Shown here one piece after another: positions 23,690-36,600 of a DNA stretch of 64,000 bases. This DNA is from Chelonoidis abingdonii (lineage: Eukaryota; Chordata; Testudines; Testudinidae): the NCBI RefSeq assembly GCF_003597395.2, contig NC_133773.1, positions 73,109,347-73,173,346 on the forward strand. Direction: 5' to 3'. A program made the translations under genes and the position numbers. How positions within the stretch are numbered: the first letter of the stretch is position 1; each line of letters begins with the position of its first letter. The notes under the pieces were generated by a model, which searched no databases, was not told the origin of the DNA, and worked only from the letters and a program-made list of their open reading frames with translations.

Positions 23690-24690
23690 TGGAACAGAAA
23701 GCTCTGTTTGAGTCAATAGCAGATACACAGGATACACAGCATGGTTTTCTATACCCAAGGGAGTTCAGCAGAGCTGCTTTGTATCACCTATACTGCTCAA
23801 TATCAGCATTGATTGGTTGATGGATATGCTTGAGGCCTCTGTCAGCGGCATTGATCTGGACACTATTCTGCTTTAAGATTTGAAATAAGCCAATGAGACT
23901 GCCTTGTTGGCTCACTCTGCTAAATCGCTGCATCTGATGGCCAGCTTTGCCAGGCCTAAATTGATACATATTGGTCTGATCAATAATATGAACAAAACTA
24001 AGTCCCTAGTCATTATCATTAAGCAGCCTCCAGCTCCAGATTACATCCAGGTCAGTATTAACCTGTCTAGATGGGACACTGAACAGCTGGCAACTGTCCA
24101 GTATTAGGGAAGTGTAATAGACAATGCTGGAGGATGCTTGAAAGATGTGGGCACTTGTATAGCAGCAGCTGCCAGCATGTTTCAGGTCCTTCAGCAACCT
24201 CTGTGGGCAGGTCATGACATCAAGCTTGCTCAAAGCTGCCAGTCTATAGGTATTGTTATACCTATGCCATTGTACATAAGTGAACTGTGTGTGCTGAGGA
24301 TAGCTAAAGAATACAATTGATGTTTTTGTTTCCTGTTGACTTCATCAGCTGCTCCATATCCAGAAGCAGGACAAGATCAGAAATGATAATATTGGAAGCT
24401 GAACCCAGGAACCGCTTCTATCAGCACTGGTTCAGTTTTGGTGGGCTTGTTGATATGGCCATATCAGAATGGAAGACTAGCAAATTCCAAAGCGTGTGCA
24501 CCAAGGAATGCCATTACATGGTCAGTGATCACAAGGGTACCAAAAGCGTCAGTAGCAAAATAAGATTGGCAGTGATGGACATAAACTGAATATCTACTCA
24601 GGTCACCTTAAGCACCTAGCCAGAGCTTGATCCAGGTGGTGCTCAATCTGCAAGGAGGTCATGTCCCTTTGAGATTAGCCATGATGAGGA
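23690..24690 (+). mobile_element. Non-LTR retrotransposon RT fragment, downstream half
   Basis: On the plus strand the RT continues with GVQQSCFVSPILLN (family form GVRQGCxLSPxLFN), then IDWLMDMLEAS, then a position where YADD is expected but reads SQ*DCL-like after decay (23880-23900), LLAHSAKSL, NMNKTKSLV, and IDNAGGCLKDVGTC...AAASMFQVLQQPLW (thumb). Further on come QKQDKIRND, GHIRMED and IPKRV, the C-terminal wording of RTE-like LINEs. Frameshifts split it between 23904-24107, 24138-24320 and later frames. The last recognisable piece is SRWCSICKEVMSL near 24630-24670. Confidence 0.75.
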
Positions 24691-25499
24691 TAACCAGAGT
24701 TATATAGCATGTCAGACAGTAAATTATGGAATTGGAATAGCTGGGGTGTCAATAGTGAGTGACTGGAGAGGTGAGGGAAGAACAAGTGATAGGTGTAGGT
24801 AGGAATAGGTGTGAATTTTGCCAAGATGGACTATATTCCTCCCTCTTGCAGAGCAGCCTGCAAAAGCAGCAAAAGTATTTTTAAAAAGTTTTAGCTAAGA
24901 GTCATGGAGATTACAGCTTCATTTTTCATTCAAGAGGAATCAGGCAAAGGGCTTAGTACTTTTGCAGAAGGTGGCAAAGGTACAAAAGGAGTTAATGGCA
25001 AAAATCAGATTTGGGATTATGAGGTCCTGGCTCCTAGGTTTATTTTAAAATCCACAAATCCCACCTTGATCTAGTAATGTGACGAAAAGTTAGGGTATTT
25101 GGCTCATTTAACTATTCCAAACAGACTATTTGAAATTTATAGAAATATGTTACAACTTCTTGGGTCTCTAAACCTTCTGAACTCAAGCTTTCACTTGAGT
25201 TTTCTAGAACTACATGCTTCAGCCAAGCTACCACAATATAAATGTTTAATAAATAAAATAAAATAATAATAATAAAATACATAAATGCTTACTTTAAGAA
25301 CAGACTTTCTGTTTCTTTTCTAGTTGAAATAATGAATTACAAGCACTTATAAAGATAAAAAATCCAAACTTTTTCAAACATCAGAAATGGCTCAGATTAC
25401 AGTCAAGTCTGTTCTGATTTGATCTGAACTGCCTCACCTATTTGTAAAAGGGATACTTATTTTCAGTTGGAGACAGTACTTTCTCTTACTTGAGAGAAG
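24691..25499. other. Non-coding interval
   Basis: AT-rich, including a small A/T-rich (ataaa/ataat) tract at 25247-25280. No gene or further repeat recognised. Confidence 0.45.
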
Positions 25500-25625
25500 A
25501 GGATGAATCTGTGGTTAAAACACTGAACTGGGACTCAACACATCTGGGTTCAATTCATGGCTCTGCCACAGACTTCCTGTGTGACCTTGAACAAATCACT
25601 TAATATCAGTGCTTAAATTTTCCTT
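25500..25625 (+). repeat. tRNA-derived CORE/MIR-like SINE, piece 1 of 3
   Basis: Contains the tRNA-like head: A-box-like ctgtggttaaaacac (about 25509) and B box ggttcaattc (25547-25556), followed by atggctctgccacagac and tgtgtgaccttgaacaaatc, hallmark MIR/CORE-SINE wording. The sequence breaks at about 25625, where a CR1 tail begins, and resumes at 26047. Confidence 0.85.
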
Positions 25626-26046
25626 TTGAATGAGACTAAAGAATCTCAATCTATTTAGTTTAAGAATTAACTCACTTATGACCTATATTTACAATACATG
25701 GGAGTTTTCTGATAGGAGAGGGCTCATTAATCTAGCAGTCAAAGGCATAGCAACATCCAGTGGCTGTAATCTGAAACTAGACAATTCCAGATTAGAAATA
25801 AGGTACAAAATTTTAAAACTGAGAATAAATAACCATTGGACCAATTTACCTAGGGATGTAATGGATGCTCTGTCAACTGAAGTCTTTAAATCAAGATTGG
25901 ATGTCTTTCTAAAAAGATTTTCTGTAGTTCAGACAGAAGTCATGGGGCTTGATAAACGAAAGACTGAGTAAAATTGTATGGCCTGAGTTATGCAGAAGGT
26001 CAGACTAAATAATGATAATGGGTCTTTCTGGCCATAGAAATGTATG
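25626..26046 (+). mobile_element. CR1-type LINE 3' end inserted in the SINE
   Basis: Forward CR1 tail. The open frame 25630-25971 carries the ORF2 C-terminus (RRGLINLAVKGIATSSGC, then NNHWTNLPRDVMDALSTEVF and FKSRLDVFLKRF). It is followed by the 3' UTR wording gttatgcagaaggtcagact and gggtctttctggccatagaa, the family's terminus. About 420 bp: a strongly 5'-truncated copy. It lies exactly where the SINE is interrupted, so it is younger than the SINE. Confidence 0.85.
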
Positions 26047-26111
26047 GATATGTAAAACTGGGCTAATAATACTTCCTTCATCACACACTTGTTTGTCTTG
26101 TCTATTTGGAT
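26047..26111 (+). repeat. CORE/MIR-like SINE, piece 2 of 3
   Basis: Resumes with tgtaaaactgggctaataat and continues tacttccttcatcacacac, gtttgtcttgtctatttgg, the middle of the same SINE. The last 8 bases (atttggat) became the hAT target site. Confidence 0.8.
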
Positions 26112-26579
26112 CAGTGGTCCCCACACTGTGGGACGCAGAGGAATGTTTAGCGGGGTGTGGTGGGACTCAGCCCTCCCCCCCCGGGGAGGGAAGCAGGGAG
26201 AGAGTGCCACCCAGCCCCGCTCTGCCCTCTCTCTATTCCATCCCCAGCTCTGCTTCCGGCCACAGCCCAGGCTGTGGTTCCAGCCTCAACTGAGGATCGG
26301 CTGTGACTCCGCTGCCAATTCGTGGTCCCGGCCTCGGCCCCTGGTTCCTGGTCAACGGCCCCACCTGCCAGCCCCAGCCCCAGCCCCAGACTCTGGCCGT
26401 GGATCCGATCCTGGCCCCAGCCCCACCCCTGAGCACAGACTCACCCCCAGACCCTGCCTTGGCCCCGTTCCTGGCCGCAGCCTCAACCCCAACCGTGGTC
26501 ATGCTCATGGCCCTGGCGGGGCACTGACAGATCATATTATGGGTCAGAGGGCACAACATAAAAGGTTGGGGGACCACTG
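26112..26579. mobile_element. Non-autonomous hAT element (468 bp), 8-bp TSD
   Basis: Termini cagtggtccccacactgtgg (left) and ggttgggggaccactg (right) are inverted repeats of the CAGTGGT type used by hAT transposons. Flanks are atttggat (26104-26111) and atttagat (26580-26587), an 8-bp target duplication with one later change, as expected for hAT. The interior is GC-rich with degenerate ccccagccccagcccc repeats. The open frames it creates on both strands are composition artefacts. No transposase. Confidence 0.88.
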
Positions 26580-26705
26580 ATTTAGATACAAAGCTGTTTG
26601 GGTCAGGGAATGTCTCTTAATATATGGACTTACAGCGCCAATGTAGTAATGTTCTAATGTTCTTCAGAGCTTTTAGGTACTACCAGAATACAACAAATAA
26701 GTTAA
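26580..26705 (+). repeat. CORE/MIR-like SINE, piece 3 of 3
   Basis: Continues directly from piece 2 once the hAT is removed: atttagatacaaagctgttt, gggtcagggaatgtctctta, cttacagcgcc, ttttaggtactaccagaata, ending in an AATAA-rich tail. Confidence 0.8.
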
Positions 26706-29700
26706 GAATTGTTCAAACTATTACAAATTTAGCCCCAGCCTCCTTGTAATTAACACTTCATTCATGGACCAGTTGTGGCTGTCTACAGATGTACTCATTT
26801 TGACTAGTGCTATGTGTGATTCATGTTGTTTGATTGGTCACCTAAATTATATAGTATTCTTTTGTCTCCCAGATTGGATAACAATCAGTTTAAGGAGAAA
26901 GATAACTAATGAATAGCAAATAATGAGGAGAATAATGCACTCAGTACAGATTTTTAGATGAGTAGTGATTTGTGGTAGAATTCATGAAAACTGTCACAAT
27001 TTCTGAATATTTTTATGAATACCTAGTGGTTGTCCAAACTCTTATACGTAACTAATCTCACAAATTGTAGTGAACTTAACTAAGCTCAATACCTTTATTC
27101 ATGAAAATATTCACACAGATCACAGTGTTTTTTATTATTTGACCAGATGCACTTGGGAAGAAGAGTAAATGAAGAAGAGCAATGCAATATATAATGATGT
27201 AAGTAAGTAATTAAGGCACCTGGCTAGCAGATGACAAATGAAGACAAATATACACTAATGAGTCTTGGAACCAAAAATAAAGAGGGTGTGATAGCTAAAA
27301 GGGAAAAGAACAGCAGAATATTGACTAAAGAGAGATTTGGGAACTATTAAAGACAAATCATTCAATCCTTTAGCCCATTAGATGGCTCAACTGAAAAAAT
27401 GAATAAATCTTGGAACAAATGTCAAAAACATACAATAGAAATCAGAGGAGGTGGTACCATATATTTTCTTCAATAAGGTTTCATTCAAATTCCCAGACAC
27501 ATATTGGTCACCACTACAGACAACCTCAAATCAAAACCCCAGGGCCAAGATTTTTAAAAATGGATGATTAAGATTAGCCTCCGAAATCTATATTCAGGCA
27601 GAAAAATGAGAGGCCTCAAGAGTGGTGAGCACCTAACAGCTGCTATTTAATTAAGCCTCTGTTGTGTCAGGCATGGCACAGAGATAGACAATCCGTGTCC
27701 AAATGAATTTATTCCTACAATCCATATCTAATTTTTTATAAAGACAACCTGCCTACTTTATATATTTTATAAGGACAGTCCTGATTTGTTTTCTTTTTTT
27801 TTCTTATATAGGCTCCTATTACCCCCTCGCCCCCTGTCCCAATTTTTCACACTTGCTATCTGGTCACCCTACTTCAAATGGATACAGCATACTAGATTTT
27901 GCTGTTATGTCAATGTAAATTTGAAATAGTCCTATTACTGTACTTAACAAGAAATTACTTTATAGATTTAAAGAGCTGTATGTGAGAGAACAATCTGACC
28001 TGTTATATGTTTGTTGTCCATATTGTACAATGTTGCCTTGGAATTTGTTGATTTTCACTTCAAACTCCCCTTAAAGGTGCCTAAATATTAATGGTACATA
28101 TTAGATAAAGTAATTCATATACACTGTATATAGGATTGTATTATGGCAAATTTCTAAAAAGGAATTTATTTTCTTAAATTAATTGTGTGCCTCTTTAAAA
28201 TCAGTGGGCTAATATGGCACAGTTCATAAAACACTTGGGTTCTTTTCAGATTAAATATAAAATTAGTCACATAATATTAAGCTGTGAAATTTAGTCCTCC
28301 TTTTTCCGTTAACAACTATTCCCAATTTCTATGTTTTTCATTCAAACATTATTCGGACAAGTAATTTTTGTAATTGAGAATTGTTTGCAAACTGTTTATT
28401 CTGAAATTTTGTGGCATGTGATTGGTCAAGTGCTATATTTTCAATTCAATGGTTGCATACCTGAAACTTATTAAGAGGGTGAAAAACAAAATGGCAAACA
28501 GGGAATACTGCACTTTTGCTACAAAAGAGAAAAAAACTGATGTTCATTCATTGATTATTTCAGTGAACATTTCAGCCAGTAAGCTTATGCACTAGAGAGT
28601 TGCAAACATTTCCACTGATACTCGTAGTCATACTAATATTATGACTCCACAAATACAATAGAACTGAATTCAAGATGTTTAATTTGTCAATCTGTCTTCC
28701 CATTGTTTGAATAGCTTGAACCAAAAGATATTAGTTAGACTTCTTCCAGCTTTGGTTATGCACATGTGGCTGCTGTTGCCTTCAATGATTTTATTGATTT
28801 GGATTCCTAATCATAAAAAGGGGGGAACTATATCAAGGTCTAGGCATTCTTTACAGAAATTTAAAAATCAAATATACAAAACTCAAACCACAAGCAACCT
28901 CACAATATATATCATTAACCAATTTTTCTATACAGTAAAAGAGGAATCAAGACAAGTATTATACCACTGCTAAGCTGTGACCCCTGAAATATCTCCATCC
29001 TCAAAACCCCATGAGACTGAACATTGCATCATAGCCTGAAGGTCAATAGCCTTAGGCTGTTTCAGACACAATATCTGCATAAGGACCTTTCGGCCACACA
29101 TAAAGCTTATCTTCACCCGGAATATTTACTCCCATCTCTCATAGCTGACACTAATCCTAACACTGCCACAAACACAACTTGTCCCAAGGCCAACCTAAAC
29201 AGGAACTCCCACAACTGATTCTCACCCCTCATGATATATTCCCCACAACCATTCACCTCAGTGATGAGCAAAATCCACACCTTAATGAGTCTCTTACCCT
29301 AAAGAGAGTGGTCTCCATACCACTCTGCTTTCTGTCACTAGGCCAGAGACTTAGAGTAATGCAACCAGGAGAAGAAATCAGATTCTCCAGCCATTTCTGA
29401 CCATGAGAGGCTCTCACAAGCAGTTGAATGAAATATGTCCCATCATAACTGTGTGCCTTAAACCACCCTCCTACATCAAGGCAAACCACCTTCTATCTTC
29501 TAGCAACCTTTCCCTCAGATTATGTAAGACAAATATCCCTCTCAACTTTCCCATAACAGCATTACCACTGGTGTTGATGGGACAAGGGGAACTCCATAAG
29601 TGGCTTGTCCCCAGCAATGGTTGAATTCCAGTGAGGATGAAGCAGGCTGACTTAGAGCAGCATTAGTGGGATGGATCCTGCTATAGCTCCTCCACTGCTG

Positions 29701-30518
29701 CTGATTGTGGTAGGGCATGACATTTTCTAGAACTGAATCTGGACCAAAGGTTTTTAGACGAAGAGAAAGATGTTTAATGTATCACTTTTACTGTAAAAGT
29801 TTTGCAAAACAATTTATGAATAGATCTTCACAGTCACTATAAAAAGTTGTGTGTATAAATTCCAAATTGCATGCTAATATCCTCCAACATAAAATCTGCT
29901 TCAATTTTCTCCTATCTATAAATGTCACTGTATATTATTCATTGATATTGAAAGCAGCTATCATATCTCTGATGGGACATCTGATGCAATAGACAGGCTG
30001 GCATTCTTTTATTCAATCACTGAGGGCTTCAACAAATTATATCTGAAGCTCACAATTTAAAAGCTACTTTTGTCTAAATATAGTCATTTTCTGTAGTGAT
30101 AACTGAAATGTAATAAACACAATGTCATTAGACTACAAAGAAGGAGGTGAAGCACACTGTGTGGAAAAAGGAAAAGGAAATGTATTCATCTCTGAATGTT
30201 GCTTAGCTACAAGGCTTGGCTAGGACACAAGAAAGGCCCCTTTAGAAACAATTATTGTCATATCAGAAACACATTACAAGACAATGTGAAAGGCCACAAA
30301 ATCACAGTGCAGCTACACCAAACCAGCAGTCATTATCTGGCTCCAACCACGGCTGATCAGTAGCAACCCCAGAGAGCTCTTCCTACTTTAGCCCTAAGTG
30401 GAGCATGAGATCTAGTCCAAGAGGTGAATATGGCTGAACTGCTTGGTAATAATAACTCTACTGTAATTAAATTTAACTTCTTTGTCAGGGGGAACATACC
30501 AATGAAACCCACCACAGT
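26706..30518. other. Long non-coding interval
   Basis: About 3.8 kb without a supported gene. The only recognised piece is the repeat fragment at 27755-27873. 28980-29630 has several overlapping open frames of 60-78 codons on both strands; none shows a domain. Confidence 0.45.
27755..27873 (-). repeat. Fragment of a GGGTGACCAGAT-type dispersed repeat
   Basis: In reverse complement it opens gtagggtgaccagatagc and contains a poly-pyrimidine/G-rich middle and a gactgtcctt-type end. This wording is familiar from small DNA-transposon-derived repeats of reptile genomes. Family name not assigned. Confidence 0.5.
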
Positions 30519-31017
30519 TAGGGTTATCATATTTCAACAATCAAAAAAGAATGGGGGGGGGAGAGCCCCATCCCCGCCCCATCCACTCCCTCCTACTTCC
30601 TGCCCCCTGACTTCCCCCCTCAGAACCCCCAATTCCACCCTGCTCCTTGTCCCCTGACTGCCCCCTCCTGGGATCCCTGCCCCTAACTGCCCCCCAGAAC
30701 CCCATCCCCTACCTAAGCCTTCCTGCTCCTTGTCTCCTGACTGGCCCCTCCTGAGACCCTCCCCACCTTAACTGCCCCGCTAGGCCCTACCCCCTACCTG
30801 TCCCTTGACTGCCCTGACCCTTATCCACACCCCGGCCCCTAATAGACCCCCAGGACTCCCACGTCCCATCCAACCACTCCCTGTCCCCTGACTGCCCCCC
30901 TAGAACTCCCGACCCATCCAACCTCCCCCTGCTCCCTGTCCCTTGGCTGCTCCAATCCCTCTCCACACCTCCTCCCCCTGACAGCCCCTCCCCCTCAAAT
31001 TCCCGACCCATCCAACC
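30519..31017. repeat. C-rich minisatellite repeat block
   Basis: Begins gttagggttatcatatttc and a G-homopolymer, then about 450 bp of ccctgactgccccctcctg-like units at irregular 20-60 bp spacing (for example near 30650, 30735, 30805, 30890 and 30945). The minus-strand Gly-rich frames are artefacts. It directly abuts the CR1 on its right. Confidence 0.75.
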
Positions 31018-31019
31018 CT

Positions 31020-32945
31020 GCAAGCTGCATGGAAACTATTGAAAACACCATCACAGAGGCATACTCTAAAATAAAATAAAATATAAAGGACCAAAAAAAC
31101 CACCATGATGGCTAAACAACAGTGCAAAGGAAGCAATTAAAGGCAAAAGACATTCTTTAAAAACTCAAAGTAAAATCCTAGTGAGAAAAATACAATGGAG
31201 CATAAACTCTTGCAAGTCAAGTGTAAAACTATTATTAGGCAGGCCAAAAAAAGAATTTGAAAAGCAACTACAAAAAGACACAAAAACTAACAACATTTTA
31301 AGTGCATCAGAAGCAGACTGCCTGGCAAACAAACAATCAGTGAGGCCACTAGACAACTGAGGTGCTAAAGGAGTACTCAAGGAAGAGAAGACTTTTGCAG
31401 AGAAGCTAAATTATTTTTTTTGCATTGGTCTTCACCGCAGGGGATGTGAGGGAGATTCCCACACCTAAGCAATTTCTTTTAGGTAACAAATCTGAGAAAC
31501 TGTCCCAGATTGAGGTTTCAGTAGAGGAGGCTTTTGAACAAATTCAGAAATTAAACAGTAATAAGTCACCAAGACAAGATGGTATTCATCCAAGAGTTCT
31601 GAAGGAACTTACATATGAAATTACTCGCCATGGTGTCCTATCATTTAATCAGACTTTGTTCCAGATTACGGGAGGGTAGCTAATGTAATTCTGATTTTTA
31701 ATAAAGGCTCCAGAGGTGATCTTGGCAATTACAGACCTGTAAACCTAACTTCGGTACCAGGCCAATTGTATAAACTGTAGTAAAGAACAAAATTATCAGA
31801 CACATAGATAAATCTGATGTGTGATGGGGAAGAATCAACACAGTTTTTATAAAGGGAAATCATGCCTCTCCAATCTATTAGAATTCTTTGAGGGTGTCAA
31901 CAAACATGTGGACAAGAGTGATCCAGTGGATATAGTGTACTCGGACTTTCAGAAAGTTTTTGACAAGATCTCACATCAAAGGCTTTTCGGCACACTAAGC
32001 AGTCATGATGTAAGAGGGAATATCCTCTCTTGGATTAGTAGCTGGTTAAAATATAGGAAGCAAAGGGTGGAAATAAATGGTCAATTTTCACAGGGAAGAA
32101 AGGTAGTATCTGGGACCAGTGCTGTTCAACAGATTCCTAAATGATCTGGAAAAGGGGGTATACAGTAAGGTGGAAAATTTGCAGATGAAACAAAATTATT
32201 CAAGATATTTAAGTCCAAAGATGATGGCAAAGAGTTACAAAGGGATCTCCTAAAACTCGATGATGGGGTAACAAAATGGCAGATGAGATTCATTGTTGAT
32301 AAGTGCAAAGTAATGCACATTAAAAAACTTAATCTTAACTATGCATATAAAATGATGGGGTCTAAATTAGCTGTTTCCACTGAAGAAAGATCTTGGAATC
32401 GTTGTGGATAGTTCTCAGAAAACATCTCTATATGCAGCATCAGACAAAAAAGCTAACAATGTCAGGAACCATTAGGAAAGGGATAGATAAGAAGACAGAA
32501 AATATCATAATTCCACTATATAAACCTATGGTATGCGCACAACTTGAATACGGTGTGCAGTTCTGGTGGCCCCATCTAAAAAAAAATGATATATTGGAAC
32601 TGGAAAAGGTACAGAGAATAACTAAAATGATTAGAGGTATGGAACAACTTCCATATGAGGAGAGATTGAAAAAACTGGGACTTTGCATCTTAAAAAAAAG
32701 ACATAACTAAAGTGGGGATAATATAGAAGTCTATAAAATTATGAATGGTGTCATGAGAAAGCATTAGTTACCCCTTCATATAACACAAGAACGAGTGGGT
32801 CACCCAATTAAATTAATAGCCTGTGGGTATAAAACAGAAACATAAGAAAGTACTTCTTCACACAATGTACAGTCCACCAGGATAGTGGGCTATATGGACC
32901 ATTGGTCTGGTTCAGTATGGCCATTTTAATGTTGTATGTAAGAGT
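31020..32945 (+). mobile_element. CR1-type LINE, forward, ORF2 broken, 3' end intact
   Basis: Long forward copy, 5'-truncated. ORF2 pieces in order: a degraded stretch at about 31060-31400; 31425-31679 (QIQKLNSNKSPRQDGIHPRV, then LKEL); GNYRPVNLTSVPGQL in another frame near 31725; 31821-32144 with the palm motif VYSDFQKVFDKISH (first catalytic Asp retained) and WLKYRKQRVEINGQ; a frame change; then LADET near 32180, where FADD is expected, so the second catalytic pair is damaged; and 32393-32710 (QLEYGVQFWWPHLKK, then LEKVQRITKMIRGMEQLPYE). The 3' end reads ttggtctggttcagtatgg, ccattttaatgttgtatg, a degraded form of the family's octamer-type tail. Confidence 0.92.
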
Positions 32946-33109
32946 TAATGCTGTTTGAAACATCATTTTTCTGACATCAGCAAAGTTATTGTATGGAGCA
33001 GTCTTAACCTCCAAGGGTCTGCTCACTTCCTAGATCCACACAGATCTTGGAAATTTAAAGTCCACACTGGATTTCCTATCACTTTTAGATGTTAAGGCCA
33101 TGCAGAAGA
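32946..33109. other. Short non-coding interval
   Basis: Nothing recognised between the CR1 end and the next repeat. Confidence 0.4.
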
Positions 33110-33650
33110 TGTTCTGGTGTGAGCAATGAGGGCCTGCAGCCATGCCTGCCCAATCTCACTCTGTCTCTGAGTGCTGCTGGACCACAAGAGAACCACCTGA
33201 TTGGCTAAGGCATCAGATGTCTTGCTCTTAAGCCCAGCAGCCGCAGAGGATCAGTGGCCACTCAGTACACATGTGTGTGGATTCTCTACCTTCTTTGGCT
33301 TGCCTCACTTCAGGCCCTGCTCCTGCTTGCTCCAGCCTAGATCCTGCACTGAATCTGGCCTTGTTCCAGTCCTGTCCCAGCCTTGCTCTGCCTTGGAAGC
33401 AACCCATGCTTCTTCCTTCCCTGACTATAAATAATACAGTTCTGACCTTTGACTCTCATCCCTGGGGCTGACTGTCTTGACCCTTCGCTCTGGCATCCAG
33501 ACTCTGACTTTGATTCTGACCTCCAGCTCTGATCCCTAATTCTGTCTCTGCTTTTACCTTGGGTTCTGGCATTCAGACTGACCACTAGGCATGACTACTG
33601 CTCTGACAACTAGGCTTGACTGCCTGTGACCCAGTTTCCTTGGAATATCT
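33110..33650. mobile_element. Probable LTR-derived repeat, CT-rich
   Basis: Contains attggctaaggc, gctcttaagcccagcagcc and then a run of ctctgactt/ctgacctcc-like triplets ending gaccactaggcatgac. This is the layout of a turtle LTR family with a pyrimidine-rich 3' half. Ends and target duplication could not be fixed. The plus-strand frames here are byproducts. Confidence 0.4.
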
Positions 33651-36600
33651 GGTAGATTCACAGAAAACTTGTAAAATATTACAGAAAAATAATTCAGTTA
33701 AAATATCAGTGGAAGAAATATATATTTTATAACTAGGGAAATTTGCAAGAATGTGTCATGTAGATGTTCATCTGTTCTTTAAACTTACGATCTGATGCAG
33801 CAGAGCATTTAAGGATGTATTTAACTTTAAACATATGAACAGTTCCATTGATTGATTTCAGTAGGACTGCTCATGTACTTAAAGTTAAGTGTGTATGTAT
33901 GTGCTTTGCTGAATTGGCTTATCCCTCATCATGTCATGGATCTCTGTTTGGAATCATCACCTTTTCCAACAAGATTGGAAAAAAACCAAAACAGTTGCAC
34001 AATAAATATTAAAAGCAGGGACCTGATCCAACTTCCATTAATGTCAGTGGAGAAAATGACTTCAATCAAGGCAGGCCCAAGGTGAAGAAGAAACACAGAA
34101 AATGTGTTATTTAAGTAGATGAGTCTATAGGTATTAGGCCAAATTCCGCTCTGAAATCCACAAGGTTATATGGCGTGTAAGTCAGTATAGAACTTAACCT
34201 GCTTAATTTAGGGTAATGAAAATTATTCAGACTTGCATGATATCCATCCACTATTGATTTTGTCATTGCCTTACCATGCCATGTTTTAACATCAATTATA
34301 TTTTCTGGGAAGACTGTTCTCTCTCTCAGCATCTAAATTGTTGCTTCTTGATTAGTCAACAGGAAAAATCAATACTCTATATATTTCACTTTAAAGCTTT
34401 AATTCAGTTACAATCTGTGAACTAATCAAATGTTGATATAGCTGTGTTAATAACAGGAAAGCAGATCTGTAGTGCCCCAATCTTTCTTTGTCGTTAAAGG
34501 TTAAATTTTCAATTCATGTATCACATTCCTTAATCCATATTGCAATCAAAAAAGGATATCTGCTTTTGACTTTAATTTAATTAAAAATTGAAAAGACCTA
34601 GGTTATCTTATCTATACTCTAGCACTCATACCTTGCCTCATAGAAATTTTTTCTACAATATGTTCTCAAGTGCTGTTCCTAATCCATTAGTAATATGATT
34701 CACCCAATAGGAAACAATTCCTTTGTCTAAGAGTTTACATTGTCAGAAGGTTCTGTCACCCTCCTTGATGCTTCCTCCTGTCAGATGCTATTGACATATT
34801 CCCTCCCCCTTAGTTATCCATCTGACTAATATGCCTTTCAATTAATTATGCTTTATACATTAATCCATACTACTTGAATAATATTTTGTTCTTCCATGAT
34901 CTCCCTTTAATCAACTCAAATAATATTTCTGGAATTGAGGTACCTAAACTATACATGCCATTCCAGTGTGTGGACATATCATTTCTGCTGCCTCTCATGT
35001 ATTTTCAGTTAGTGGAACTATTAGCATCCTGTAATTAAATATCCACTTCTAGTATAAACCCTTGTTTTCCTGTCTGACCCATCCTTCCCCACCAGCTTTC
35101 ACACACATTTTATAAAGTGGATCATATATTTTACTCCAAGTTCAAATTTGGTCTAAATAATGTAGGTGAGGAGGTATTGGTGTTACTTTCACCAAATTTG
35201 GCTTATATTCAAATCCTTCTGGTTTACATTTTTACAGATAGATACTCAAGTTACAACCTCTAAACATACATATGTTTGCAGACAGGAAATGCATGCAGAT
35301 TGTATATTTAGATACTCAAAATAAATAGTAGCACTGAAACATGCTATTGTAGTTAAAGAGCTTGTTGTATGCCACTACTTGTCCTTTACACTATATCTGC
35401 ACTCAGGAGGTGATTTCATTCCAGAAAAATGTCTTCATATTTCATTCAATAAATCAGCATTATATGAGTGCTCATGACAGGACTTTGGGCCAAACTTTTT
35501 CTACCTATCTAGTTATCTCAATAACAGAAAGAGGCCAATTCTTTCTTTACATGCTTAACAGTCTAATATTTTCTACGTGGGGAAGAAGGAAGCATTGATT
35601 ATAGAACTCAAGAAGTTAAGCAGATTAATTCAAGTTTCTGATTTCTTTATCCTGTGTTCTTCTCATTATCTCTCATTTGTAATAACCCTGCCTCTTTGAG
35701 TTATTCCCTGTCAACTGTATTCCGCTAAACAAATATATTGTTTTAGGAATAACGAAATGTTACTCCTTGGTAGACAAGCCACTAGGTTAAAGATATTTGT
35801 AGGATAATAATTACGTCTATACAGTCCCAATTCAGGCAAGCAGTCCTATTCATGACAGCATTTAAAACACAAGCATGATCTTAAACGTTGTCCTGAATAG
35901 GGCTGGATTTAAACACGTTTAAGTGCTTTCCTGAACTGAGGCCTAAAGTAGGAATAGTCAAAATGAATCTAGTTAAATAATTTGATGGAATCTTCTCCCA
36001 AAATTCAAAGTGATCCTTTTCTGGCACTGGAAAAGAGTTTGGTTAACAATATTTTTTCATTTAGGTGGGTGCTATGGTTCAGTGAATAGGTCACCGACTA
36101 GGGCATTAGAAGAGTTAGCATCTGTTCCCAACTCTGCCAGTGACTCATTCTGTGGTCCGAGTTGAGAAGTTCTGCATCTAAAGTGAGCCTGATTCTGCCC
36201 CGATTGTTCTGAAAAAGTCCTATTAAAGTCAGAGGTATAGAATCAAGCCCAGTATGATGATTTTGCCTCACAATATTTCTGTAGGTTACAAACCCTTTCG
36301 TGTGCATTTTCTAATCGTACGGTACGTCTTTGTGTTGGATTTCTCAGTCATGGTGATTTTTCTGTTCTATTATTCTAAAAATCTGTAGCACCAGTATAAG
36401 TTACTTGATTCAACATTTTGTAAATCATTTTAGGAGTTTTCACTGAAATTGTTTTTCAGGGCAGTTACTCAGTGTATTGCTAACTTGCTGGCAATCATGC
36501 CGTTAGGGTTTTAGTTGTTGTTGTTTTTGTTTTTTTAAAGTAATACCTATCACTGATCTGTGCGTTTATAACACTCCTAACAAAATGAGTTCTGGAAAAG

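Noticed and set aside
26089..26580. Plus-strand 163-codon and minus-strand 114-codon frames
   Set aside because: They lie inside a non-autonomous hAT with low-complexity CCCCAG repeats; no domain.
33110..33650. Attempt to define exact LTR ends
   Set aside because: No TG...CA pair with matching 5-bp flanks was found; left as an undefined LTR-like repeat.
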